From positions 1 through 37,289 of the forward strand of contig JAKEFC010000258.1 of NCBI GenBank assembly GCA_022616235.1: DNA of 37,289 bases, read 5' to 3'. Below, in pieces: positions 15,444 through 23,999 of this stretch. The position numbers and the translations under genes were made by a program. Positions within the stretch are counted from its first letter, which is position 1, and each line of letters starts with the position of its first letter. This DNA comes from Planctomycetota bacterium. Lineage in GTDB: Bacteria > Planctomycetota > UBA8108 > UBA1146 > JAKEFC01. The notes below the pieces were generated by a model. The model ran no database searches, had not been told where the DNA came from, and worked only from the letters and a program-made list of their open reading frames with translations.

Positions 15444-16749
15444 GACGCCGCCCCTCCGCTCCATCGCTCAGCAACCCTGGTGCGACCGTCCAGACGTCGT
15501 GGAATCCGTTGTAGAGCGGAACGGGCGCGACGCGGAGCACGTCGGGTGGGCGGAAATCGCAAACGATCCCCGCCGCCTCGAGGCGGCGCTGCAAAGCCGC
15601 CGCCCCTTCTCGCACGCGGATCGAGAGCTGGCACCCGCGCTCGCGCGCGGCGCGCGGCGTGATCACCGCGAAACGCGAACCCGCCGCATCGTCGAGCAGC
15701 GCGGCGAGGTAGCCGGTGAGGCGCTCCGACTTCGCGCGCAGCGCCGGCATCCCGACCTCATCGAAGATCTCGAGCGAAGCCCGGAGCGGTGCGAGCGACA
15801 GGATCGCGGGATTCGACAACTGCCAGCCGTCCGCGCCGGAGCGAGGCTCGAACACGTCGTTCGCGTGCATCGCGAATCGCGTCGCCGGATCGTTCCCCCA
15901 CCAGCCGGAGAAGCGCGGTAGGGCGGCGTTCTTTCCGTGCTTCTCGTGGACGAAGCAACCAGCGACCGCGCCTGGGCTTCCGTTCAAGTACTTGTAGCTG
16001 CACCAGACGGCGAAGTCGACTTGCCAATCGTGGAGCTTCAAGACGAGATTGCCCGCCGCGTGCGCGAGGTCCCAGCCGGCGACCACGCCCTGGCGGTGCG
16101 CCGCGCTCGTGATCCGCGCGATGTCGAAGGCTTGCCCCGTGAAGTAGTTCACGCCGCCGAAGAGCACGAGCGCCAGCTCTTCGCCGTGCTCTTCGATCAG
16201 CGCCTCCACGTCCTCGGTGCGCAGCGACTGCTCGCCTGGGCGCGGGCGCGCCACGATGACTCCCTCGCGCGGGTCGAAGCCGCGATGGATGAGCTGCGAC
16301 TGCACGGCGTAATTGTCCGAAGGAAACGCCGCGTCTTCGATCAGGATCTTGAACCGCTCCCGCGTCGGCCGGTAGAAGCTCACCATCATCAAGTGGAGGT
16401 TCGTCGTGAGAGTGTTCATCATCACGACCTCTCCGGGCACCGCGCCGACCAAGCGCGCGCCGCTCTCGCGGAACTGCTCGTGGTACGAGTACCAGGGATG
16501 CTGCCCCGAGAAATGGCCACCTACCGCGAGCCGCTCCCAATCGTCGATCTCTTCCTCGACGCACGCGCGCGCGCGCTTCGGCGCGAGACCCAGAGAGTTG
16601 CCGCAGAAATAGCGGACGGGCGCTCCGCCCGCGCCGCGCGGTATGCAGAAGCGTTCGCGGAGGCCGGCGAGCGGGTCCTCCGCGTCGAGACGGCGAGCGG
16701 CGCTCTCGCCGCCGCCGGCAGTGCCCGCCTCGAGCGCCGCTGCGCTCAT
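15440..16749 (-). CDS. kynU: Kynureninase (apparent 3'-end frameshift)
   Basis: A PLP-dependent hydrolase cleaving 3-hydroxykynurenine to 3-hydroxyanthranilate and alanine. RYFCGNSLGLAPKRA at the N-terminus, FPSDNYAVQSQLIHRG, WDLAHAAGNLVLKLHDW and the Schiff-base Lys in WCSYKYLNGSPGAV are diagnostic. The start (ATG 16749) overlaps the ACMSD stop as ATGA. The annotated frame does not stop where expected: after YNGFHDVWTVAPG it runs on to 15145 as an arginine-rich out-of-frame reading of kmo. One extra base in the GGG run at 15475-15477 would give ...VAPGVAERWSGGAAS and a stop at 15440 that overlaps the kmo ATG. The end given here assumes that correction; without it the open frame ends at 15145. 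Confidence 0.9.
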
Positions 16750-17786
16750 TCGGCGCGCCGCTTCCGCGCGGCGCCGGCGCCGGCGTCGGCGCGCATCCCG
16801 AGGAACTCCAGCGCCGTGCCGGACAGCATGCGCTCCTTCGCGCCAGGCGCCAGCTCCTGCAACGCTTCGATGACGCTCCCCGGCAGCGCTTCGCCGAGCG
16901 GAAAGGGATAGTCGCTGCCCAGCGCGATGCGTTCCGCGCCCATGACCGAGATCAAGTACCGCAAGGCGCCGGGGTCGTGCACGAGCGAGTCCACGTAGAA
17001 CGACCCGACGTACGAGCGCGGATTCCGGCAGCCGTTCACGGCGCAGAGATCCGGCCGCGTGCGGAAGCCGTGCTCGATCCGCGGCAGCGTGTACGGAAAG
17101 GCGCCGCCGCCGTGCGCGAAGCAGATGCGAAGGCCCGCGAGCCGGTCCAGGACGCCGCCGAAGATCAAGGAGCAGATCGCGAGCGTTGTCTCCCCCGGCA
17201 TGCCGACGAGCCAGGGCAAAAAGTACTTCGGCATGCGATCCTTGCCTGCCATCTCCCACGGGTGCACGAAGATCGGCACGTTCAAGTCGCGCGCACGTTG
17301 AAAGAACGGAAACAGCGCCGGCTCATCCAGGTTCCATCCGTTTACGTGGCTCCCGATCTGGAGGCCGGAGAGGCCCAGCTCGCGTACGCAGCGCTCCATC
17401 TCGCGGCAGGCGAGATCGGGATCTTGAAGCGGAACGGTCCCGAGGCCGCGGAATCGCGCCGGGTAGCGTTCCACGACGCCGGCGATGTGGTCGTTGAGCA
17501 GGCGGGAAAGATCGAGGCCATCCGCGGGCTTCGTCCAGTAGCAGAACATCACGGGGACCGTGGACAGCACTTGAATCGCGACGCCGGACGAGTCGCAGTA
17601 GCCGAGGCGGCGCTCTGGATCCCAGCAGTTGTCTTCGATCTCCCGAAAGACGCGATCGCCGATCATCATCCGGGCGCGGCACGGCGAGTAGTGGTCGAGC
17701 CGCACGAAGCCATGGTCGTAGCCGTAGCGGCTCGCGAGATCGGGCCAGCGCTCCGGCAAGATGTGGGTGTGCAGATCGACTTTCAG
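16746..17786 (-). CDS. 2-amino-3-carboxymuconate-6-semialdehyde decarboxylase (ACMSD), CTG start
   Basis: A 346-residue metal-dependent amidohydrolase-fold decarboxylase that turns ACMS into 2-aminomuconate semialdehyde, diverting flux from quinolinate/NAD synthesis to catabolism. VPLQDPDLACREMERCVRE, LQIGSHVNG, IFVHPWEMAGKDRM, ICFAHGGGAFPY and ALGSDYPFPLGE match ACMSD and include metal and catalytic His/Asp. The track start (TTG 17759) cuts off the metal-binding HxH. Upstream in frame is LKVDLHTHILPERW, beginning at a CTG (17786) directly after an in-frame TGA and 8 nt after GGAGG. That CTG is the only start that keeps the essential HTH motif. The gene lies 102 bp after haao, and its stop overlaps the kynU start. 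Confidence 0.92.
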   Translation of the reverse strand: MKVDLHTHILPERWPDLASRYGYDHGFVRLDHYSPCRARMMIGDRVFREIEDNCWDPERRLGYCDSSGVAIQVLSTVPVMFCYWTKPADGLDLSRLLNDHIAGVVERYPARFRGLGTVPLQDPDLACREMERCVRELGLSGLQIGSHVNGWNLDEPALFPFFQRARDLNVPIFVHPWEMAGKDRMPKYFLPWLVGMPGETTLAICSLIFGGVLDRLAGLRICFAHGGGAFPYTLPRIEHGFRTRPDLCAVNGCRNPRSYVGSFYVDSLVHDPGALRYLISVMGAERIALGSDYPFPLGEALPGSVIEALQELAPGAKERMLSGTALEFLGMRADAGAGAARKRRAE

Positions 17787-17888
17787 GGATCAACCTCCGT
17801 CGCGACCCCGGCGCGCCGCGGCGACCGAGTACCGTGCCGGGGCCCGTGCCGGAGGAATCGCATGGCTGGTGCGTACGTCAGCGAGCGA

Positions 17889-18410
17889 TCACTTTGCTTG
17901 CACGGGCTGCAGCACGTTCTTGCACTTCTTGCACGTGCGCAGCTCCTCGTTCGCCCAGAACTGCTCGATGACGGGCTTCAATTGCTTCGTGAGATCGACG
18001 AGATAGAAGGAAGCGTCGTGCAGCAAGTTGCCGCAGCGGTCGCAATAGAACCTCATGTGGTCATCGTTGCCTTCCGGGCGCTTGTACTCGATGACCATTC
18101 CAATCGTGTTCGCGGGGCGCTGCGGCGAATGCGGCACCATCGGCGGCAACAAGAACACGTCGCCTTGACGGATCGGAATGTCGCGCACTTTGCCGTCTTC
18201 CATGATCTTGAGGACGATGTCTCCCTCGATCTGGTGATAGAACTCCTCGGTCGGATTCACGTGGAAGTCCTTTCTTTGATTCGGACCCCCAACGATCATC
18301 ACCATGAGGCCGCGGTCCTTCCAAACGAGCTGATTCCCGACTGGCGGCTTCAACAGATGACGGTGCTCATCGATCCACGTCTTCAACGAGAAGGAGCCGA
18401 GGGCGGACAT
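17889..18410 (-). CDS. 3-hydroxyanthranilate 3,4-dioxygenase
   Basis: A 173-residue cupin extradiol dioxygenase that opens 3-hydroxyanthranilate to ACMS. FHVNPTEEFYHQIEGD provides the His and Glu of the catalytic iron site, and MVPHSPQRP the second His. The C-terminal YCDRCGN and CKKCKN pairs form the rubredoxin-like second metal site typical of bacterial enzymes. The start is the ATG at 18410 behind AAGGTGG. It is the first gene of the minus-strand kynurenine operon and is divergent from the 18609 gene; the 198-bp intergenic region must hold the promoter. Confidence 0.95.
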   Translation of the reverse strand: MSALGSFSLKTWIDEHRHLLKPPVGNQLVWKDRGLMVMIVGGPNQRKDFHVNPTEEFYHQIEGDIVLKIMEDGKVRDIPIRQGDVFLLPPMVPHSPQRPANTIGMVIEYKRPEGNDDHMRFYCDRCGNLLHDASFYLVDLTKQLKPVIEQFWANEELRTCKKCKNVLQPVQAK

Positions 18411-18608
18411 GGTCACCACCTTGCAGGAAATGGGGAACGGATCCACCGCAGCTTTCGCAGGGGATGCGGACTTCCGCGAGCGCAGCGAAGCTGCTTGACG
18501 TCCGAACGCTCCAAGGTACCGTCGGAGGCACGATCCCGTAAAGAGCAAGCCGGCAGGCGCGAGGGGGCATCGCGCCTCTGGCGCCGAGAAAGTCACGAGG
18601 GAACGAAC

Positions 18609-19379
18609 TTGCCACAGCGGCGGAGCATTCCGAGCGGAGCGGAGATTCGTTTCCTGCCGACCGACTTCGCGCGGTTCCAGCCGGAGCTGCAGGCGAACCC
18701 GGAATACAACGCGGCGCGCCTCGAAGTGCGGCGCAAGCTCGAGGCGCTCGGGAAGCATCTCGCCGCGACGCTCGCGGCGGATGACCTCGCGTTCGCGGCG
18801 CGCGCGAGCTTGCACCATCCGTACAAGTTCAATCGTTTCCGGGTCGATTCCCAATGGGTCTATCTGTCGCGCGCGGACAAGGAGCGCCGGCGGCTGAAGT
18901 CGCTGCTCGGCGTCGACCTGGGGAAGGACCTGGACCAAAACTACGTGCACGCGATCCTCGTATTCGAGATCCACCAGCACGGACTCGAATTCGCGCTCCG
19001 CGTACACAAGGATGCTTGGTGGGACGGCGAGAATCTGAAACGAAAATGCGCGGTCGCCGCGGAACGCGAAAGCCTCGCCGCTTGCCTACGGCCGCTCGCC
19101 GGCTACGGCATGCAGATCCACGACTACCGGAGGATCCACGCCTGCGAGACGATCACGCCGGAGGAGCTGGTCGAGACCCTGCGTTACTACGTCCCCGGCG
19201 AGCATTGGCTCCACATCTCGCGCGCCGTTCCGTCATCCGACCCGCTCGTCGCCGCGGAGGATTTCGTGTCCCGCACTACTGAAGAGTTCCGCGCGCTGCT
19301 CCCCGCGTACCGGTTCATTCGCTGGACGCCGGAGAACAACTGGCTCTTCGAAGAGAACGGCGCGGGCGACGCGCCTTAG
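18609..19379 (+). CDS. Conserved hypothetical protein divergent from kynurenine operon
   Basis: A 256-residue soluble protein whose family I do not recognise. A TTG start at 18609 (LPQRRSIPSG) is supported by GAGGGA 7 nt upstream; the 800-residue track ORF is a shadow before this point. Visible stretches are ARASLHHPYKFNRFRVDSQW, DLGKDLDQNYVHAILVFEIH, and YGMQIHDYRRIHACETITPE. There are no membrane segments or known catalytic motifs. It shares the intergenic region with the 3-hydroxyanthranilate dioxygenase promoter, so co-regulation is possible. The third-position GC bias supports it as a real gene. Confidence 0.65.
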   Translation: MPQRRSIPSGAEIRFLPTDFARFQPELQANPEYNAARLEVRRKLEALGKHLAATLAADDLAFAARASLHHPYKFNRFRVDSQWVYLSRADKERRRLKSLLGVDLGKDLDQNYVHAILVFEIHQHGLEFALRVHKDAWWDGENLKRKCAVAAERESLAACLRPLAGYGMQIHDYRRIHACETITPEELVETLRYYVPGEHWLHISRAVPSSDPLVAAEDFVSRTTEEFRALLPAYRFIRWTPENNWLFEENGAGDAP

Positions 19380-19409
19380 ACGCCGCGCACCGGTCCAATT
19401 CTAGCCACG

Positions 19410-19427
19410 AAAAAACCCGCGGCGCGG
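19410..19427 (-). terminator. Short GC hairpin followed by T6
   Basis: Read on the minus strand, CCGC-GCC-GCGG is followed by GTTTTTT, a weak rho-independent terminator form. It lies 43 bp after the stop of the DUF6228-like gene. Confidence 0.4.
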
Positions 19428-19469
19428 AAACCGATCTTTAGTAGGCAACCGAAACTGCGCAGCCCCCAG

Positions 19470-20096
19470 TTAGGGAATATCCGGTCCTGTCTCGGAGGTC
19501 CCCCACGCGCTTCTCAACACGTTCTCGAAGACTTGTGCCTGCTCCGCGAAACGATCGAGTTGGCCTGCCTCGAGGTACAGTCGAGAACGCGCCGACCAAA
19601 TCCAAGGGGCGTGGTGGCAAAGTTCGACGACCATTTCAATGTGCCCTAGGCCATCCGAACTCGCTTCGAGCCCTAGTTGTTGCTCCATCGAATGCCACGC
19701 AATTCGGCTTCGCCATCCACGCCACTCCTCTGCAAGCTCTCGCCAAAAATCCGCGAAACCGTCCCCACCGCTGTGGTACACCTGTTCGCTGGCCGTCAGA
19801 TGCCCATGGAGCAGTTTCGCATCGTACAAATGAGCGGTCGGCTGGCGTAATGTTAGGATCGCCTCACTCCCTACGGAGCGAACAACGAATTCTGATTCTT
19901 TGGTTACGCCCAAACTCGATCCTCGCAATTCCGCTGCCGCCTTCGCCGCTTGACGATCGAATGCTTTGGTGACGTGGGGTAGCTGCGCACTTCGAACGCT
20001 CACCTCTCTTCTGGCATTGTAATAGCAACAGGCCTGCGCTTTTCTGCTGGTACTTGCTCCCCACGTCGGCGACTCGCCGAGCAATCCTCGAAACAA
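19470..20096 (-). CDS. DUF6228-like protein of unknown function
   Basis: Up to 208 residues. The conserved-looking C-terminal half (FADFWRELAEEWRGWRS, WHSMEQQLGLEASSDGLGHI, LYLEAGQLDRFAEQAQVFEN) resembles DUF6228 proteins, which I recall as small uncharacterised proteins; this is from memory and not checked. The start is uncertain: the TTG at 20096 abuts AGGAGGG too closely, and GTG at 20003 would give a 177-residue form. The base composition is less GC-rich than neighbouring genes, and together with the next gene this suggests horizontal acquisition. No catalytic motif is evident. Confidence 0.6.
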   Translation of the reverse strand: MFRGLLGESPTWGASTSRKAQACCYYNARREVSVRSAQLPHVTKAFDRQAAKAAAELRGSSLGVTKESEFVVRSVGSEAILTLRQPTAHLYDAKLLHGHLTASEQVYHSGGDGFADFWRELAEEWRGWRSRIAWHSMEQQLGLEASSDGLGHIEMVVELCHHAPWIWSARSRLYLEAGQLDRFAEQAQVFENVLRSAWGTSETGPDIP

Positions 20097-20227
20097 CCCT
20101 CCTGGCCGCAGACTTCTCGGGAATTGACTTCCTAGTCAGCGCGCGGAGGGCTTCGAGGATGCAAGCCGCTAAGACTGCGCGCCAGGATTTCGGCCGATGA
20201 GGCTTGCTCGATGAGACTCGCCAGTAG

Positions 20228-20932
20228 CTACTCTCCGCGGGCGGGATGGATCACTTCGGGCATGTCCGTTATGCCTAGGTGCCTTCCGATGTAACGAAGA
20301 ATCGTAAACTCCTCTACGGTTGTTGGAGCAACTGGCTCTAGGTTTGGGAAGTTGCCGAAGCCACATGGACCCATGCCGAATCGTGTTCCGTTTACGACCT
20401 TCGGGTCGATCGCTTCGACCGTGACTCGAGTCGTGCCGGCATCCAGCGACTCGATGTGCAGGTGAAAGCGCGCAAGAAACTTCAGCGGCTTCCCGTTGGA
20501 GAAGTACACGGTAGATTGGCACAACGCACCAAGCTCCGGATCCAAGATGAAGCACTGTGAATGTTTCGCCTCGTCGAGGCGCAGGGGCAGAAGGAGCAAG
20601 TCTTCCGGTCGCCGCAGCGTTGGGTGATTGTACGAAAGGTATGAGACGCCGACGGGAAACTTCGTCGGTACCGGCGGAAACAGGGGAACCTTCCATTGGT
20701 TCTCCAGCCGAAACACTTCTTCGATGGCGACCTGGAGCTCCGGGACTGTCGCCGAAAACGCATAGCTCGTTGGATTCTTGGCGCGTACGGTTGCCTTGCG
20801 TACCGGCGTACGGAGACAAGTACCGAGAAGTACAACCGCAGTTACCGCGACGGTGCCGAGCAGTATTGCCACGATGCCCGCCCCTGAACGAAAAGGACTA
20901 CCACGTCGTTGTGTGCCGCGAGCGTACGCCAT
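20228..20932 (-). CDS. Membrane-anchored hypothetical protein
   Basis: A 234-residue protein starting at ATG 20932 (MAYARGTQRRG) behind a strong GGCGGAGGACC ribosome site. Residues ~19-38 (GAGIVAILLGTVAVTAVVLLG) form one membrane helix; the remainder (VPELQVAIEEVFRLENQW, VTVEAIDPKVVNGTRFG) is exported or lies outside the membrane. I do not recognise a family. Base composition is lower in GC than the flanks, like the preceding gene, so both probably arrived together. The 131 bp between the two genes show nothing further. Confidence 0.6.
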   Translation of the reverse strand: MAYARGTQRRGSPFRSGAGIVAILLGTVAVTAVVLLGTCLRTPVRKATVRAKNPTSYAFSATVPELQVAIEEVFRLENQWKVPLFPPVPTKFPVGVSYLSYNHPTLRRPEDLLLLPLRLDEAKHSQCFILDPELGALCQSTVYFSNGKPLKFLARFHLHIESLDAGTTRVTVEAIDPKVVNGTRFGMGPCGFGNFPNLEPVAPTTVEEFTILRYIGRHLGITDMPEVIHPARGE

Positions 20933-21073
20933 GGTCCTCCGCCGTTCTCGTTCCACGGAGTTCGACGCGCCATCATGGTCCGAGACGCCCGCAAATTCCA
21001 GCACATGACAGGTTTCTAGGGCTGCGAAGGGCAGTCGCCGCGGGCGACGCGTCGTAGGTCCCGCGAATCGATT

Positions 21074-21628
21074 TCAGCGCGCAAACCTGTCGCCGGTGCG
21101 CGCCTCCGCGTGGCATTGGCGGCAGCGCGCGCGCTCCGGGTGCGAGCAGCGGATCTCCTCGCGCGCCGCGGGGCCGGTGTGGCAGGCGGCGCAGTTCTCG
21201 CGCTGGAACACCGCGTGCGGAATGACCGGCGGAGCGCCCGGGTAGAGGCGATCGCCGCCGCGTATCTCCTGCCTGACCCCCTCGAATCGATTCGAGGCGA
21301 ATTCCTCCGCCGTCGTCTTGTGAACGTGGCATTGCGCGCAGCGCGTGTGCGCGCCGGCCGCCGCGGTGCCGTGGTGCGGGTTCGCGGGGGCGAAGCCGAG
21401 CGCGGAGACCTCCATGCCTCGCTCGTCGTGGCAGGCCGTACACGCGACGCCGATACGATCGTGAGGTATCACCGGCGGGGCGCCGTCGTAGGCTCTGCGC
21501 TCCGCGCGGTCGCGCGCCGTCGCCTTGAGTGTGGCAACGGGGAAGCGCGGCTCGCACCCGGCGATGACGGCGGCGAAGAGCACGGAGAGCGCCGCCGCGA
21601 CTCGAGCGCGCCGGACCGCCGCGTGCAT
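21074..21628 (-). CDS. Tetrahaem NapB-like cytochrome c lipoprotein
   Basis: A 184-residue protein that likely delivers electrons to NapA. Signal and lipobox (LSVLFAAVIAGC) indicate export and lipid anchoring. Four haem motifs are CTACH, CAQCH, CAACH and CRQCH. The sequence is internally duplicated: GAPPVIPH occurs before haem 1 and again before haem 3. PP-IPH followed by a CxxCH is the NapB signature, but NapB has two haems. The ATG at 21628 shares its A with the napA stop (TAATG), so the two are translationally coupled. It is the last gene of the respiratory operon. Confidence 0.85.
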   Translation of the reverse strand: MHAAVRRARVAAALSVLFAAVIAGCEPRFPVATLKATARDRAERRAYDGAPPVIPHDRIGVACTACHDERGMEVSALGFAPANPHHGTAAAGAHTRCAQCHVHKTTAEEFASNRFEGVRQEIRGGDRLYPGAPPVIPHAVFQRENCAACHTGPAAREEIRCSHPERARCRQCHAEARTGDRFAR

Positions 21629-23991
21629 TAGGCCCGCACGATGCGCGCCGCGCACTTCTTATAGTCCGGCTGCTTGCTGATCGCATCCATGGCATCGAGA
21701 GTAAGCAAGTTGACCAGGACCTTCTCGTCGAAGAAGGGGATGAAGAGCGTGCCGCGCGGCGGTTTGCCGCGGCCGTCGATCTCAGCGGGCAATTCGACGA
21801 AGCCGCGCCGCGTCTCGACTCGCACCCTGTCCCCCTTCTTGATGCCGCGTTCCGCCGCGTCGGCGCGATTCACCTCGACGTAGGCGGCCGGCACCGCTTG
21901 ATGCAGTTGCTTTACGCGCCGCGTGAGCGACCCCGTGTGCCAATGCTCGAGCACGCGCCCCGTCGTGAGCCAGAAGGGAAACTCCGCATCCGGAGATTCC
22001 GCCGGCGGGTGATAGGGGCGAAGCCACACGGCCGCGCGCTCCCCGTATCCCTTCGCTTTGTAGAAGTGAACTCCCTTAGCCTTCTTCACGTAGGGATCGT
22101 GTCCCGCGGCGTAGCGGTAGCGCGTCTCCTTGCCGCCGACCACAGGCCAGAGCATGCCGCGCGTCGCGCGTAGCTCGTCGTAGCTCGCGAGGTCCTTGCC
22201 GGTGCCGATCGTGAAGCTGCGGTACTCCTCGAACATGGCGCGGTGCCAATCTCCCTCCGGCCAAGGGAATAGGCGCTCCATCCCCATCTTCTTCGCCACC
22301 TGGATGACCTGCCACGCATCTTCCCGCGCTTCCCCTGGCGGCTCGACCATCTTGTCCCAGTGCTGCGTCCGGCGCTCCGAATTGCCATAGGCGCCTTCGC
22401 GCTCGACCCAGAGCGCAGACGGCAGCACGAGATCCGCCGCATCGGTCGTCGGCGTCGGGTAGACGTCGCTCACTACGATGAAGCGGTCGTCGCGCGGCAT
22501 ACTCGCGAGTCGCTGGAGGTTCGGGATCGTGACCCACGGATTTGTGGTCTGGATCCAGATCGCCTTGATCTCCCCGCGCATCAACGCGCGGAACATGTCG
22601 ATCGTGTGCAGCCCCGGCTTGTCGAGGATCGTCCCTTCCGGTAACCCCCAGATCCGTTCCGCTTTGGCCCGATGCTCCGGATTCGTCACCACCATGTCGG
22701 CGGGCAACCGGTTCGCCAGCGTGCCGACCTCGCGCACCGTGCCGCAGGCTGAAGACTGCCCCGTGAGGCTGAGCGGGTTCGAGCCGGGCCGGCAGATCTT
22801 GCCGGTGACCAGGTGTATGTCGTTGATCAGGTTGTTCATCCACGTGCCGCGCACGTGCTGATTCACCCCCATGCACCAGAGGCTCACCGTGCCGCGCGAT
22901 GGATCCCCGTAGAGATCGGCGAGCGCGCGAATCTGCCCCTCCGGCACTCCCGTCGATTCGCTGACCCTGGCGGGAGAGTAATCGGCGAGGAACTGCTGCA
23001 TTTCGGTGAGCGTGGAATCGCGCGGCGAATCTTCGAAAGCGTAACGCTCCGCTTCCGCGCCGAACGCGCCGTAGCCGACTTCGGCGATCGATTCCTTGCC
23101 GCGCTTGAACACGACGTTTTCTTCGATGAAGTCGCGGTCGATCTGGCCACGCTCGAACAGCAAGTGCAGGATCCCGTTCGCGAGCGCGAGGTCCGTGCCG
23201 GGGCGGAATTCGACGTAGAGATCCGCGTAGTCCGTCGTCGGAGTACGGCGAGTGCCGAGATCGATGATGCGGGCGCTCGGCATGGCGCGCTTCCGCTCGA
23301 GGATGCGCGAGAAGAGCACCGGATGCATCTCCGCCATGTTGTTGCCCCAGAGCACGAAGTCATCGCCCGCATCGAGGTCCTCGTAGCATCCCATCGGCTC
23401 GTCGCTCTGGAACTGGGTCAGGAATCCGCCCACGGCGCTCGACATGCACAGCCGCGCGTTCCCCTCGAGATTGTTGCCGCGCATGCCGCCCTTCACCCAC
23501 TTGAGGGCGGCGTAGCCGTCGAAGATCGTCCATTGCCCCGAGCCGTAAATCGCGACGGCGCCGGGTCCGTGCTTGGCGAGCGCGTCTTGGAAGCGGCTCG
23601 CGATGAGTCCGATCGCTTCGTCCCAGGAGACGCGGGAGAAGCCGCGGCCCGAAGCGTTCCGCCGCATGGGATGGAGCAGTCGGTCTTCCCCGTAGAGGAG
23701 CGCGGGGAGATGGTAGCCCTTCACGCACAAGAGTCCGCGATTCACGGGGCTCGCGACATCGCCTCGGACGGCCGCGACCCTGCCCTCCGCTACGCCGACT
23801 TCGACCCCGCAGCCGACGCCGCAGTAGCGGCACGGCGCTTTCGCCCACCTGAGCGCGGCGGAGCCCGCCGCGGACGGCCCAGCGCCAATTGCGGCTTCAT
23901 CCGGCTCCCGGCGGCAGGACCACAGCGACGAACCCGCCGCTCCCGCGAGCGCCGCGGCTCCGAATGCCTTCAAGAACTCTCGGCGTTCCAT
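21628..23991 (-). CDS. napA: Periplasmic nitrate reductase catalytic subunit
   Basis: A 787-residue molybdopterin oxidoreductase reducing nitrate to nitrite in the periplasm. MERREFLKAFGAAALAGAAG is a Tat signal. The [4Fe-4S] motif is CRYCGVGCGVEV...LLCVKG. The Mo-ligand Cys is in NARLCMSSAVGGF, followed by DEPMGCYEDLDAGDDFVLWG and NNMAEMHP, all characteristic of NapA rather than NasA or formate dehydrogenase. The start is the ATG at 23991, 8 bp after the octahaem gene's stop; the longer track start is a shadow. No NapC, NapD, NapG or NapH is nearby; the electron route is probably through the upstream Rieske/cytochrome b and octahaem genes. Confidence 0.95.
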   Translation of the reverse strand: MERREFLKAFGAAALAGAAGSSLWSCRREPDEAAIGAGPSAAGSAALRWAKAPCRYCGVGCGVEVGVAEGRVAAVRGDVASPVNRGLLCVKGYHLPALLYGEDRLLHPMRRNASGRGFSRVSWDEAIGLIASRFQDALAKHGPGAVAIYGSGQWTIFDGYAALKWVKGGMRGNNLEGNARLCMSSAVGGFLTQFQSDEPMGCYEDLDAGDDFVLWGNNMAEMHPVLFSRILERKRAMPSARIIDLGTRRTPTTDYADLYVEFRPGTDLALANGILHLLFERGQIDRDFIEENVVFKRGKESIAEVGYGAFGAEAERYAFEDSPRDSTLTEMQQFLADYSPARVSESTGVPEGQIRALADLYGDPSRGTVSLWCMGVNQHVRGTWMNNLINDIHLVTGKICRPGSNPLSLTGQSSACGTVREVGTLANRLPADMVVTNPEHRAKAERIWGLPEGTILDKPGLHTIDMFRALMRGEIKAIWIQTTNPWVTIPNLQRLASMPRDDRFIVVSDVYPTPTTDAADLVLPSALWVEREGAYGNSERRTQHWDKMVEPPGEAREDAWQVIQVAKKMGMERLFPWPEGDWHRAMFEEYRSFTIGTGKDLASYDELRATRGMLWPVVGGKETRYRYAAGHDPYVKKAKGVHFYKAKGYGERAAVWLRPYHPPAESPDAEFPFWLTTGRVLEHWHTGSLTRRVKQLHQAVPAAYVEVNRADAAERGIKKGDRVRVETRRGFVELPAEIDGRGKPPRGTLFIPFFDEKVLVNLLTLDAMDAISKQPDYKKCAARIVRA

Positions 23992-23999
23992 GTCGGATC

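Noticed and set aside
16977-18608. First two thirds of the 800-residue plus-strand ORF
   Set aside because: It is antisense to ACMSD and the dioxygenase; only the part from TTG 18609 has a ribosome site and ordinary protein composition.
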